A DNA stretch of 64,000 nucleotides from the NCBI GenBank assembly GCA_023213315.1, contig JAKCPI010001634.1, positions 1 through 64,000 on the forward strand, written 5' to 3'. The translations under genes and the position numbers were made by a program. Positions 46,800 to 58,769 of the stretch are shown here, piece after piece. A model generated the notes under the pieces. The model saw only the letters and a program-made list of their open reading frames with translations. It was not told the DNA's origin and did no database searches. Origin of the DNA: Euborellia annulipes. Taxonomy: Eukaryota > Arthropoda > Insecta > Dermaptera > Anisolabididae. How positions within the stretch are numbered: the stretch's first letter is position 1; each line of letters opens with the position of its first letter.

Positions 46800-47205
46800 G
46801 AGATACGAAATTTGAAAATAGATATAGACGATGTCATGCATGAAGGAACCAAGCGAGATTATGATCGAAATTGAGATTAGACCGCTGACTTGTAGGGAAA
46901 ACCTCTTTATGAAAATCACAGCATTATTACTCTGTGCACTTTTTTTTTGTATAAAACAAGAAAAAAGTCAATACTATTGAGTTTGTTTACAATTGTGCAA
47001 ATGAAATGCCCTTTATCTCAGATGTAGGTAAAATTATTTAGTAGTTAAACTCAGTGAAACCTCACATATACGAAATAATTTTACTTATAAATATGTTTCA
47101 CGTAAAACCTACACCACTTTCCCTCCAAACAATCAGATGTATGTTAATGGCGCTTGGTTCCTTCGTGCATAACATCGTCCATTTGTCAAAATTTAAAATG
47201 AATTT
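46800..47205. mobile_element. Degenerate foldback element
   Basis: GATGTCATGCATGAAGGAAC and GTTCCTTCGTGCATAACATC, about 290 bp apart, with weaker matches outside (AAATTTGAAAATAGA / CAAAATTTAAA). Confidence 0.7.
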
Positions 47206-47314
47206 ATCAGTCTTAGCCAAAGTGGCTAAGTGTTATCACTTATTTGTCTTATTCAGGCTAGGAAAATCCGAACCTTGCATTTTACAATCCCACGAAACTC
47301 CCCCCCCCCCCCAT

Positions 47315-47405
47315 AACCGAGAGGTTAGAGGTGTTGACGAATGTCAATATTGATAGTCTTAAAGCCAAAGGGCCGTGGGTTCGAATCCCAGGCATTCCAA
47401 TGAAT
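47315..47405 (+). mobile_element. tRNA-like SINE head
   Basis: ACCGAGAGGTTAGAGG (A-box region) and GGGCCGTGGGTTCGAATCCC (perfect B box). A C14 run precedes it. The B box lies too far from the A box for a tRNA gene. Confidence 0.6.
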
Positions 47406-47739
47406 TTAATAAAATCATTTGGATAAAGACTTTTAAATCACGTGAGGTGTGAGGATGATCTTGAAAAATTATAAAAGAACATCCCCCATCTCTTTCTTTC
47501 AAAATAGTCAGAACTAGAACCTTACAAATTTGATTTTTCAAAGAAAATTACATATTTTCTCTGATTAATAACAGTAACAGTGAGTTGAGATGTTATTATG
47601 TACAGTAATTGTCCAAAATATTCTTGAGAATTTTTTTTTTTTATCGGTACACAGATTAATATTTAATAGATCTTTTTGTGTGATTATTAATGCTAGCAAT
47701 TTCTCTAAGAGATTGTTATTATAATCTTGTTTATCCTGC

Positions 47740-48110
47740 AAATATGCGTATAACGATGGGACAAGGCTTGTTATGTTATGGGTCCTCTTAACAGCAAACA
47801 GTTGAGTGGCGTTTGTCTTTTGCTTTTTGCTTCAAGGCGTCCATTCATCGTCAATGTGCGTGTGCGTGTGCGTGATTTTTTATTTTTTTATTTTTTGTTT
47901 CGTTAAAGCGTGAGTGAGCGCTTCTTTGCCTTTTCATCCACGATCCCTCCTCTCCTCTAGTCTTTTATCCATCCCACAGCCCCTCACGTAAGGCGGCATA
48001 TGTTCTTCAAGAGGGGACTGCGTGAATAGCTTTGGGTGCCCATTTTGCATGGGGCGGTGTTTCGGCGATTCGGTTGTTCCATCCTCAGGTCGCAATCACA
48101 TTAAAAAATT
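47740..48110. other. GC-richer intronic block
   Basis: Less AT-rich, with GTGCGTGTGCGTGTGCGTGA near 47857. Apparently single-copy here. No long open frame and no identity. Confidence 0.4.
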
Positions 48111-48169
48111 CATTTCAATGAACATTGCAATAAAAAAATAGAGCAGGATATGGGGTTAAATTATTTATT

Positions 48170-48370
48170 TAACTGGAAGATTGTCCAGAACAAAAGAGTA
48201 TCCTCTGAATTACTTTATCTTGAAAGACGCCACCATCATCAAGAGAAAGCATTAAATTAATGTCTCTATCAATGACATTTCTGCGGCATTTGGAGACAAG
48301 AGGCTTTTCTCCTGATGATGGGTGACACAAAGTTCCCGAAACGTCGATATTAATATATCTTAAATTTTTC
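48170..48370. mobile_element. Foldback core without clear arms
   Basis: GATGATGGGTGACACAAAG followed by TTCCCGAAACGTCGATATTA and AAATAAAATTTCC, the standard right-arm order. CACCATCATCAAGAGAAAGC near 48230 may be the left counterpart. Confidence 0.6.
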
Positions 48371-48837
48371 AAAATAAAATTTCCAACAGACATTATTTAA
48401 TATTGGCACTTTTACTAATTTTTATCCAAAATTGTTTAATACTGATAGTAGTTATTTCTAATTTAAACGTATAAGAAAAAAACCAAGGATGGTATTTTAT
48501 AGACTTAAACTATTAAAATTAGTCAGTCAACCGATTAATTGACCATTTCTCGAATTGTTTTTTCACGTTGATGTTATTTTTGTTTTGTCTATTTCAAATT
48601 GCCCAGAAATTTTATTTTTTGCGAATATCCTTAAAATTAATATTAATATTTCATCCAGAGCGATTTATTTTTAGACTGATTAATTAGTTTTCTCACACTA
48701 AATAATCGCAGACATCCAATTATCGAAAACTACTACATACCACAAGTAATAAAAACGCCTTATTCTAACAAGGGAGACTACCCAAAAGGTACACTCCAAT
48801 TTTGATAAAACTTTTACCATTGAAAGTACAGGGGAGT

Positions 48838-49102
48838 TCAATAAGTAATGAAACACATTTTTTTTCTGAAACAGGGAGGGGTTGTTTTATTCAGCATTCA
48901 GATACCCCATGTTATTCCCCCATCTTTTAGCTACACAACATTATTCTTCTACAGGCTCTCACTTCAAGGTGGCGTAAAGCCGTATTATGTGGAAAAATAA
49001 TGTGTAGCTAAAAGATTGGGGAATATAATGGTGTATTTGAATGCTGAATAAAACAACCCCTGTTTCAGAAAAAATGTGTTGCATTACTTATAACTCCCTA
49101 CG
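48838..49102 (+). mobile_element. Mariner-like MITE nested in the palindrome
   Basis: GGGGAGTTCAATAAGTAATG and CATTACTTATAACTCCC form its inverted ends; inner AACAGGGAGGGGTTGTTTTA / TAAAACAACCCCTGTTTC. The uninterrupted right arm of the palindrome reads AAAGTACTATTAA at the matching point, marking the insertion. Exact boundary uncertain by a few bases. Confidence 0.75.
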
Positions 49103-49162
49103 TCCTATTAATATAACAAAGTATGTGGATTTTGGAGTTTTAGCTTTCACAGTTGTTATCAT

Positions 49163-49408
49163 TAATAAAAGAATTTGATTTTTTGTTTAACTGTGGTTTA
49201 TTTGTAAAAATTACAACGTTTCGGCCAGTCTTTCTGTGGCCTTCTTCAGGTACAATTCAGCTAAGACTACAATGGTTGTCATACATCTAACAACCTTTGT
49301 AGTCTTAGCTGAATTGTACGTGAGGAAGACCACAGAATGATTAGCCGAAACGTTGTAATTTTTACAAATAAACCATAGTTAAACCGAAAATCAATTTCTT
49401 TTATTAAA
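49163..49408. mobile_element. Foldback element nested in the palindrome
   Basis: Arms about 113 bp: GGTTTATTTGTAAAAATTAC / inverse. Right core GAGGAAGACCACAGAATG then TTAGCCGAAACGTTGTAATT. Confidence 0.9.
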
Positions 49409-49552
49409 GTATGTGATAAATGCCTATGACATATTATATTCTACCATAATAGTTTGTTTTGTTTTGATTTATACGTGCAAACTAATATGATATTAACTAA
49501 AAATGGTTAAAATAAATCCAATTAAGATTTAAAGAAATAAAATGGCAGTTGA

Positions 49553-49851
49553 TAGAAAAGGAGGGGGCGACCAGGTAATCAGTCTCCACGAAATAAAACT
49601 CTATCTTAAGGAAACAGTTTCGGCTTTAATGAAACAATGGCATCCTCAGTTCAAAAGTTGAGAGTATCAACTCTAATGACAGAGCATTGAGCCACTTGAC
49701 AAGGCACTTGACAACTCCACTATTTGACTCAATGCTCTGTCATACTCTCGACTTTTGAACTGAGGATGGCATTATTCCATTAAAGCCGAAACTGTTTCCT
49801 TAACAGGATTTTAGTGGAGACTGATTACCTGGCCGTCCGCTTCTTTTCTAT
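49553..49851. mobile_element. Foldback element nested in the palindrome
   Basis: Arms about 110 bp: GACCAGGTAATCAGTCTCCA / inverse. Right core GAGGATGGCATTATTCCATT then AAAGCCGAAACTGTTTCC. Confidence 0.9.
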
Positions 49852-50212
49852 CTATTGTTTAAAACGAATTAATATATTAAACATTGAAAAGATTGAAATA
49901 AAAGTTCATTGATCATCAAACGTTTATCGGAGTCTCTATTATTTTACTAGTTTTATATGAATTAATAAGCATGTTTAAAACATTAATTGGATTTATTTTA
50001 ACAGCTAGTTAATACTCTATTAGTTTGGTAAATCAAAACAAAACAAACTTTTATGGTTGAATGTACAATTTGACATGCGCATACACTTTTGACCAAGTTC
50101 AACTGCTCGATGGCCGATAAAACTAGTATAGTTCTTTGTTAAATTAATAGTACTTTTAATGGTAAAGGTTTTATCAAAATTCGAGTGTACCTTTTGGGTA
50201 GTGTCCCTTTAA

Positions 50213-51200
50213 AATAAATCATGCAAAGCACAGAAAATAATTATTTAATATAGAGATTTTTATGTTTATAATGTTTGATACTTTATTTAAAGAAAAATTG
50301 TTTATTTTTCTTCTACTATTTCACCAAACAGATGTCTTTATATTATTAAATATTAGTTTTTGGTTAAAAAAAAAAAAAAACTTTTGATTAAACTTATAGC
50401 GTTGTTATTTATTATTATAGTTGAAAAGATAAGTTGTTGTATATATTTTGTACTAAAATAAACCACACGATTATTGCTAAAAGTTTCTCTTTTAAAAATC
50501 TTCATAAAACTCGAGAAATAAATCTTGTTTGCTACTTTCACGCGTTCATATATCGAATTTTTTTAACATAACAGGCTTTTAGGCTAAATAAAGAGATAGA
50601 GATGATTGACAATTCAAGTTTTTTGGAATAATTCAACTAACTATTCTTGTTCATTTTATTGAGAATTGATGTATTTAATTATAACGTTTCGGATATCCTT
50701 TGGCTGTCTTCAGGTATTAAGTAGCAAGATATATTTCAAGTGTCGTCATTAATTTCAACAACAAGAACACTGAGAAGGGAGCTTAAAACTTTAAGTCTTA
50801 AAGAGTTAAAGTTTAAGTCATGTTCTAGGTGTTGTTGTTGCAAACAAGACTTGAATTTATTTTTTGTTCTAATAATAAGGTAGATAAAGAAATATGAAAT
50901 AATTGAAATCGGAATAGAAGAGAGAAAAAAAAAACAGTAAAAAAGTTATTATTGTATGACAAGTTGTTTTCAATAGAGAAACGGATATCGGATTTGTTTT
51001 TAGTGATTGTTATTGAGAGGCTATTTTGTTTTGTTTTTATTAGTTTTTCATTCTTCATCCAAGAGGGTTTTGAGTTTGATACAATTTCTAAGGGCAAAAT
51101 AGAAATAATATTGGATGGCTTGATTAAATCATATAAGATTGCCATTAAATACAAAAAACAATACACTCTATACTCGTTTATTTTTATTGTTAAAAAAATT
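50213..51200. other. AT-rich intronic DNA
   Basis: A lone foldback core at 50683 (AACGTTTCGGATATCCTTTG, GGCTGTCTTCAGG). The open frames on both strands at 50825-51233 are AT-driven and without known domains. Confidence 0.45.
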
Positions 51201-51216
51201 ACACTAACTGCAACAA

Positions 51217-51515
51217 TGTGGAGGAGTGGTTAGCACGTCCGACAACTGCCGTGGAGACTTGGGTTCGAATCCCGGGCCCGGCAAGAGAATTTTTCTCATT
51301 GGGGTCTAGTACGAGGTTCACCTAGCTTACTTGGTAAGCTACTTGAATTAAGAAGTAGCGCTCTCTCCGAGATAATGTTTGAGAGGTCGCGGTGTACTGA
51401 ATATACAACACCTCAATACCGCCTCCTTAGCGCCAACCGACTTGGTTGGCCTTGGATGTTGAGCTAGAGATTCTTTTTTAGGTTAATAAAAACTTCTTTT
51501 ATTATTATTTTTTTT
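51217..51515 (+). mobile_element. tRNA-derived SINE (third head type)
   Basis: AGGAGTGGTTAGCACGTCC (A box) and GACTTGGGTTCGAATCCCGG (B box), about 75 nt of tRNA-like head, then a 220-nt unrelated body (GAGGTTCACCTAGCTTACTT, AGCGCCAACCGACTTGGTTG) ending in a (TTA)n/T-run. Confidence 0.8.
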
Positions 51516-51595
51516 TTTTAATTTAGGGTGGGTATTGATTTCATTATGGAAGTCCCCAGGAAGAGTAAGCAAGCGAAAATCATATACCCTTACCT

Positions 51596-51830
51596 CAGGG
51601 CCGTCGAGAGCCTTGTCGGACCCCTGGGCTGTATAATACGGTTTAAATTATATTTTCAAAAAGAGAGAAAAAATTATTTTTAAATATTCCTTTTTTCTTG
51701 AAACATCTAAAGTCTGTGCAATCTTAAAAAAATAATTTAATTTTTTATTTAATTAGGAATTTATCTCTGAAAGTCCGACCGTCTGAGAGTCCGACCCTCC
51801 GAGCCCTGGGCCTCCAATATGGGAATATGT
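51596..51830 (+). mobile_element. hAT-like element remnant
   Basis: CAGGGCCGTCGAGAGCC at the left; on the right TCCGACCCTCCGAGCCCTGG partly mirrors CTTGTCGGACCCCTGGGC. No clear terminal duplication. Confidence 0.5.
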
Positions 51831-51884
51831 TAACTAACAAGAATATAAGTTCTATATAAAAGTAGATACGTAGAGCTGGTAGTT

Positions 51885-52030
51885 GAATCAGGATTGGTAA
51901 AGAGGAGAAGAAAAATCTGTTCTGATGATAATCCCAACCGGGATCGAAACGTCAACGTGATGGGAATAAAAATAATGAAATACAATTAGCTGCTGATTTT
52001 TCTTTTCCTGTTTACCAATCCTGATTCTAT
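51885..52030. mobile_element. Foldback element with GAAACGTC core
   Basis: GAATCAGGATTGGTAAAG and TTTACCAATCCTGATTC ends; GATGATAATCCCAACCGG then GATCGAAACGTCAACGTGAT and GGAATAAAAATAATG. Confidence 0.82.
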
Positions 52031-52900
52031 ATAAAAGCAAAATCAATTTTATTAAGAGTACTTTTTTCGGTATTTAAAACATCCTACATATTCAAAGAGG
52101 CTTTGATTAGAAGAAGCAAACCTAAGTTATTTTTTTTCAAATTATGGGGATAAAGAAAAAATTTGTATTTGCCTCCCTCCTTCTAACCCTCAGAAAAAAT
52201 TGTTCCCTATAATAACGATAATCTTTAAAAAAATTCAGTGTCGATAGTTTCCTGTTGGCGTTCCTCAGTCTTGTTCTTGGTGGTGACCTATCCTCCTTGG
52301 TCTTGTTGACTTATATATTCTTCATTGTTGAATGAGCTTATTTTTTTCCCCAAAAAATATTCAATCTTCTGACAGATGATTGCTCTCTGAGGATATTTTA
52401 TTCCTTTCCGCAATCTTGTTTTGAATTTATTAAAATATTAGCCTCAAAGTTCGCTTTCGGTGGATTTCCCGTCTAGGCAGGGGTTGCGCCCCTGCTCACC
52501 TTCGGTGGGCAATTTATGTTTCTTGTTGCATTGTAAGTGTTAAAATGTCAAGGAAAGACTCAAGGTAGAGTCTATTTATGGCTGGACAGAGGAAAGCTGG
52601 CCATAAAGCTGCCAACAGGAAAAGTATAGATTTGTGTTCAGATATTGAAGAAATTTGATTATAATTAATTCTCCAAAATCATTTAAGAGATTCAAATTAT
52701 TACTACGTTACTCGCCGTTTCAAATACTATATGTATAGCCTAATTAATTTTAAAAAGATTGTGGATATATATAGACTACATACAAACATTTGTCCATTAC
52801 ATTTTCACTTTTTTTTATTTATATAAATTTATATAGATTAACCAGATTTTTCATTTACCATTAGACAATCATGTCAAAGTCATATAACAGATATTTTTAT
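52031..52900. other. Intronic DNA, one small palindrome
   Basis: GCAGGGGTTGCGCCCCTGC at about 52477-52495, possibly abutted hAT-type ends. Otherwise no signal recognised. Confidence 0.45.
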
Positions 52901-52910
52901 ACGTATTGTA

Positions 52911-53364
52911 CAGTGAGGGACAATATTAAGTCTCACCCATGCGTTTTCTACTTGGGATTATTGCATTTGTTTTTTTTTTTTAAAGAAAATGAAAATATTT
53001 ATTGGAAATTTTCTAGTTTTGAACCATGAAAGTTTCCATTAAAAAATATATTATATTTTGGAGTTGGGAAGAATAAAACCAGCGTTGTCGAACACCTTTA
53101 CACTTTTATTCAGGCAGACGTTTCGGTAACCATTTGGGGGGGGATAACGGTTGCCATCTTCAGTGCCAATGAAAGTTTGTTTGTTTTTTATGGTTACCGA
53201 AACGTCTGCCTGAATAAAAAAAAAAAAAAGTGTAAAGGTGTTCCCAACTCCAATCTCACATACACAGCATACAACTTAATTTATATATTATATTTTTTTT
53301 TTTAAACAATGAAATAATCACAAGTAGAAATCTCATGGGTGGGACTTAATATTGTCTCTCACTG
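52911..53364 (+). mobile_element. TA-flanked mariner-like MITE hosting a foldback
   Basis: CAGTGAGGGACAATATTAAG and CTTAATATTGTCTCTCACTG ends, TA on both sides (52909-52910, 53365-53366); the inverted repeats run about 50 bp (CTCACCCATG, TCTACTTG). A foldback occupies 53050-53266. Confidence 0.88.
53050..53266. mobile_element. Foldback element nested in a mariner-like MITE
   Basis: ATTTTGGAGTTGGGAA / TTCCCAACTCCAAT ends; AACACCTTTACACTTTTATT, CAGACGTTTCGGTAACCAT and the inverse TGGTTACCGAAACGTCTGCC. Left core GCCATCTTCAGTG. Confidence 0.88.
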
Positions 53365-53809
53365 TACATAGTGTCATAGAAGTATGGGCGATTCCGGGTG
53401 TTTGAATCCATTCTTCCCTCCTATGAATTAAAAATTCTTTCATTTATTTTAATACAGTAAATTCTGTATTTTAATACTTAAATTCTTGAACTATAATATT
53501 ATTTTATAATGAAAGTTATAAAGGGATGTTTAGATGAGACACCAATATATAACAATTACACAATTTATAATACAATTTTTTGGGTTGTATTTTGTTTTTC
53601 TTCACTTCTTTAAATTTTAAACTTTTTTTCGTAAATTCATAAGGGATTAAGTTTTACTAACAGTGTTTAATAAAGCTGGAAAGATTGATTCGTATCAGTA
53701 AAAAAACCACACAAAAAATGTTATATTAAATGAAGAAAGAATATGGACTAAACCTATTTAAATAAGACGTTTGAATCATCAAATTGAAAAAAAAAAAAAC
53801 TTAATTGGG

Positions 53810-54080
53810 GATTTTTGCGAAAGCCTCCTTTGAGAGGGCATGTGATTGCGCCCTTAGGCCCTTTATCCTCTTTGGGACGACCGATTCGCCACTTGTCAGC
53901 AGCCTGGGGCAGTTCTGAGGGGCGTCTCTGTACATTTTCGTCTTATATATTTATATATTATATACAGAAATATATAGATATAAATGCAATCGATTCACTC
54001 GCTTCAAGGTGCACTCGCTCAGCATGTCAATCTGTCTGCGTGTGTGTCAGTTTGCGTGTGCGTGTAGTTTATTGACGACT
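53810..54080. other. GC-richer intronic block
   Basis: 53815-53940 and 53995-54065 are much richer in GC than the flanks, the second with TGTCTGCGTGTGTGTCAGTT. The 86-codon plus frame has no known domain. Not repeated in this window. Confidence 0.4.
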
Positions 54081-55085
54081 TCTGCCGTTTCTTGCTTTTT
54101 TCCCTTTTCGATCTTATTCTTTATTTTTTATTTCTTTTTTTTTTTTATTTATCAGTCCATAAATTGGAGAAATATGTTTGTAGATATCGATAAAGAGAAG
54201 ATGGCAGTCGATAAATCGGTTGTCTTTTTTTTTCATTTTTTTTATTATTATTTTTTTTTTTTTTTTAGAAAAAATATTGTTACGTTCGTGAATGCTATAT
54301 TTTCTTTCCAATGAGACATTCTAAGTTCATTATTCATTATTGTTTTATTTATTTATTTTCTTTTCTTATTTTTAGATCATTTTTTATAAATATTCTACCT
54401 TTATATAAATAAAAAATAAACTAATTTTTTTAAATAAAAAAAAAAAAAACTTAAACATATTTTTCCCAGAAATTTAAGCATCATTTATGTATTCTAAAAA
54501 GATAATTATAAATAATATGCAAATTAAAAAAAAATTACGAGATTTTCTGGGAAAAAAAAGAAAATTTCCATAAAAGTTTTTTAATTCCCCTTGGGAAGGG
54601 TTCACCGCCCTCTCCTCCTCTCCCATATCACCAAATCAATTCTTAAATCAAAAATAAAAATAAAATAAATAAATAAAAAAAAAAACATGTATAGAAATTT
54701 ATTTTCGATTTGAGAATTTATAAATAAATGAATTAATCAGCAATGAATCACTTTTTTTTTTTAATAAAAAAAAAATAATAACTTAGTATAATTAAAAATG
54801 TTTTTTTTTTCTAGCATTGAGGGTTTGTTTTAATTTTTAAAAATAAATAATTAAATGAGTTTAAAATTAATAAATAAATTAAATAAATTGGAAGTAATTG
54901 GAGTCTCTCTATTGAATAGTCCACTTGGTCTGTCTCATTGGTGACCCTCTAGAATAGAGAGCTTGATTTGATGTTGGTGCATGCCTGGTTCAAACATTTT
55001 TTTTTTTAATTCTTCCATTGGATGGTGGAGGCAGGATATTTACAAAAGTCTTTTTTCTGATGCTCTGCCTGTTTTGATCTTTCAG
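54081..55085. other. AT-rich DNA before exon 6
   Basis: T- and A-homopolymers and AAATAAAT repeats; no inverted repeat or SINE head recognised. Exon 6 has a good pyrimidine-rich acceptor at its end. Confidence 0.5.
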
Positions 55086-55161
55086 CTGGACCTCGTGCTC
55101 AACTCCGAAGAGGGCGGCGATTTGTCCGATTTCATTACGAATGGCGAATGGTATTTAATAG
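55086..55161 (+). CDS. nAChRalpha6: nAChR alpha6-like subunit, exon 6 (partial gene)
   Basis: A 76-nt exon, phase 0 in and one nucleotide (G) left over, encoding LDLVLNSEEGGDLSDFITNG and then EWYLI plus the split Gly. This is the stretch after loop B leading to loop C. NGEW is conserved across nAChR subunits. Acceptor TTTTGATCTTTCAG, donor AATAG|GTGAGT. Joining exon 5 gives WTYDGNQ|LDLVL, the expected order. Loop C, the four membrane segments and the alternative exon-8 region known in insect alpha6 genes must lie beyond the window. Insect alpha6 transcripts are A-to-I edited in this region; I cannot judge that from DNA. Confidence 0.93.
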
Positions 55162-55770
55162 GTGAGTCAGCTCCATTATCTTTTATTTTAATCGCATTCA
55201 AAAGACCAAGCCCCTTTCAGTTAGGCAACCAAATAACCTCTCTGTATTCCCGGTTTTCTATTATTAGGGAGTTTCCTTTGTTTATCCAATGAAAATACTT
55301 TATTTTTATAATAACCCAATCCATTTCCTATTTAAAAATGTAATTTAAAAAGCGGAGAGATGATTGTCTACGGGACACAGATTTAGTTCCCGGATTTTTA
55401 CTTTGAGTTAACAGTGTAAAAAAAATTTTGGTAATTTTTACAATTTTTATTTAGGAAGCAAATTATATAAACAAAAACATACTAATTTAAGTCTTTGAAA
55501 AAACCGTTTACAATTGTTTTGAAATTTTAGAAAGCAATTTGAGCGAGAAAAAAAAACTTGTCTTGGAGGGATTTGAGCTCTTGGTTTCTTCCCTTCATAA
55601 ATGAACGACGTAGTACGACGTTTGTACGACGCCTTTACAATCTCGACTAATTACTTTTTTAAGACCATACTTCTCTATATATAATAAATCTACAGTCTTT
55701 ATTCCTGGTCTTCAAAGAGAAGTTATATTTAACAGAGCATTAAAAATATTTATCAGTCCAATTTATTCAA

Positions 55771-56038
55771 GCCCTCGGGGCTTGGTGTAGGGGTTAGCGT
55801 GCTAACCTCGTATACCAAAGTCGCGGGTTCGGACCCAAGGCAGTCCGATGATTTTATTTAAGGCATTTGGATTCTAAATGGCTTAAATAGAAATGCCTGG
55901 ACCCCCATAGATATATTAAACTTACTAGTATCGTTAAAAGTCTTAAATGGCCTAAGTTGCCGAAAAGACTGTGTGAATGTGTGTGTGAATGTGAGGGTGA
56001 ATGAGAAAAAAATGTGAATGTTTAAAAAAAAAAAAAAT
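55771..56038 (+). mobile_element. SINE-A copy 2
   Basis: GCCCTCGGGGCTTGGTGTAG, GGGTTAGCGTGCTAACC, GTCGCGGGTTCGGACCCA, the common body, ATGGCCTAAGTTGCCGAAAA, TGTGTGTGAATG repeats and an A14 end. Confidence 0.9.
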
Positions 56039-56495
56039 TGTTTAAAAATATAATAAAAAGAATTATAATATTAAATAAAAAATAAAAAACAAATATTTTA
56101 TTTGGTGGCGAACTTTTTAAAAGTGCCCAATGAAGGATTTAATTAAGTGTTGAGGGCGTAAAGATAAACATTTTTCTATTGCTCTTCGAGGTGAGGATTG
56201 AAGAGAGGAGTTGAGGAGAGTTTGAATTTATTAAAAATATTTTTATATTAAATATAAAATTAATAAAAAAATATAGCCTATATTTCTCTGAAATATTTAC
56301 TTAATTTGTGTACATAAGTTAGGTAGAAATAAAATTTTTATTTACTTATTAATTTTACTTTCTCTTACCTATGTATATATGTAATATATATATAGAGAGA
56401 AAGTATTGCGATCATGTCAAAAATTCGATGTCGAGATTTTGATGGATATACATGTTTTGAGGTCCCCTGAGTCCAAAAAAGTGGGTCCCGAAATG

Positions 56496-56896
<401 letters not shown>

Positions 56897-57640
56897 TGTA
56901 TGTGTGGACAGATTTTTAGCATGAAGGAATTGAGCTAACAGATCGAAATTTTATATTTTTCTTAGGTACCTTCCCACACGCTCAAAATAAGCTTTTGAAC
57001 AAAATCGGCCAAAAAGTACTAGTACTTTACTGATGTACTTTTTCAGTTTTTTTCGATTTTCTCAAAATTCCCTCCAAGGATTTTGAGTTAAAATTGATAA
57101 AAATCAATTATTTTTAGATGCTCTTCAAATGTATATTCTCGTTTTGCCCTCAAAATTGTTTGAGCACACTTTACTCTTGTGCTTCATAGGAAAGATAGGA
57201 GAAATAAATGGTTGCCATGGTAACCGAATTTAAATCTTTTTCTTTTTATTAGATTAAAAATCAATTATTATTTAAACGCCCATTTTTTTTTTTTTCGGAG
57301 AAAACATATCTCTCTCTCTCACAAAACTATCTTCTCTCTTTCTCGCGTTTTAAATTTTTCTACCTTATCTTCGCATTTGGCCAATGTTAATTTCCTATAG
57401 GGATTTGTATGTTAATTTCGATTCAAAGGGGGTCCCTTTGGAACTTTTTACGCATTTAAAATTTTTTTTTCCAATTCTTATGAAATTTTGTATTTATTTA
57501 CGATTCTATATTGTGTATAAATGTCAAATATGAGATTAAAATTTTGAAAAATAACCTTAGTTTATTTCAAGAGCCGACATTTAAAATGCAAGTTTGAAAC
57601 TAAGGTGCTATGGGAAACTAAATATATCTCGACAAAAATC

Positions 57641-57715
57641 TGGTGTGACCAGCACGGTGACAACTTTCTCTTACCGAAGGGTAATAGAAAAGTTATGTGC
57701 TGTGGCCAGTCCACC
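57641..57715. repeat. Palindromic remnant of the G-rich MITE motif
   Basis: TGGTGTGACCAGCAC and GTGCTGTGGCCAGTCCACCA are inverted around TCTCTTACCGAAGGGTAATA. 57930-57965 has a further piece (GTCTGCTGTGCGATCAGTCA). The 134-codon minus frame over this is a repeat shadow. Confidence 0.55.
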
Positions 57716-58769
57716 ATATTTTTTACATTTGTTCTCATATTTAAAAAAAAAAAAGTTGAGTTAATTAAGTTTTCCGGAAATCGTGTAACGGAATGCATAA
57801 TAAACCTCTTAATTAATGCAATTTTGATGTGGGGGCCGTTGGTTGGAAGATTCAAGTAGGGGGATGAAAATTTTTTGATAGTAAAAAAAACAGGTTTCAT
57901 GGAATAATAAATGAACTTTAACCAAGCCGAAGATAAGAGAAATTTGTCTGCTGTGCGATCAGTCACATAAAATCTTTTATTTTAATTTTTTCTCAGTCGC
58001 CCCCTCCCCCTCCCTCTCTTTAATCCCTCCCTGAAAGGTGAACATCTTAAGTCTTTTTTAATATTTATTTTTAAATAATTTTTCAAACATTTTTCTCTCT
58101 GTCAGGGTAAAGTAAGGGAGAGGTATAATAATATAATAATAATAATGAGATAAAATTTCTCAATATTTTAGCCACCCATTAACAAATCATTACCACCTCT
58201 TTTTCATAAATATTAAATTAAGCTTTACTTTCTCTCTCTCTTGTTATTTGGTCATTATAGCTATTAAACTTATAATTATCAAAAACTTTTTAACCCCTTT
58301 AATAAAAAATAAAACGGGTAAATAAATAAATAAATTCGTTTCTAATTGGTTTCATTAAATAATGAATAGAAAATTGGTTTAAAAAAAAAAAAAAAAAACT
58401 CTTTTAATTATTTTTCCGAGAACGTGATAAAATATAATCGGGAATAAGAGGCTTGTTACTTGAAGAGAACATTCTTTCCTGAGGGCTTTCAAGTCCTGTG
58501 ATGGCGTTTTTCCTTGACTCAGCTCCGACTGTGTAAGATCTTAATTAAATTTCTTTTTTAAAATTATTCTTGACTTTAAAGATAATTTAAAAAATATTTT
58601 AGTCAAGTTGGTGAGATAATGTTATAGCACTGGTATGAAATCACTAACACTAAACAAATTAAAGCAGTCAAAGGTTGTGCTTGAATGTATATGATGAGAC
58701 TCTCTAAATGTTGAAGCTTTTCCGAAATAATGACAAATTAAAGGCCAGATTAACCTCTAATTAGCCCTT

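Larger units (their letters stand above)
48771..50212. mobile_element. 1.4-kb composite palindrome with three insertions
   Basis: Ends AGACTACCCAAAAGGTACAC / GTGTACCTTTTGGGTAGTGT. Further paired blocks inwards: TATTAATATAACAAAG with CTTTGTTAAATTAATAG; AGTTTGTTTTGTTTTGATTT with AAATCAAAACAAAACAAACT; AAAATAAATCCAATTAA with TTAATTGGATTTATTTT. Elements at 48838, 49163 and 49553 interrupt the left arm and centre. Confidence 0.85.
38533..55085 (+). other. 16.6-kb intron between exons 5 and 6
   Basis: Starts GTAGTA and ends TTTTGATCTTTCAG. It is the densest stretch for foldbacks and SINEs in the window. Confidence 0.85.

Noticed and set aside
50825..51233. Overlapping open frames of 113 and 93 codons
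   Set aside because: They lie on opposite strands of AT-rich DNA, are rich in Ile, Phe, Lys and Ser, and run into a SINE head; no domain.
57562..57966. 134-codon minus frame as a possible transposase of the 3.5-kb element
   Set aside because: It overlaps pieces of the G-rich MITE motif, has no DD(E/D)-type spacing and an AT-driven composition.
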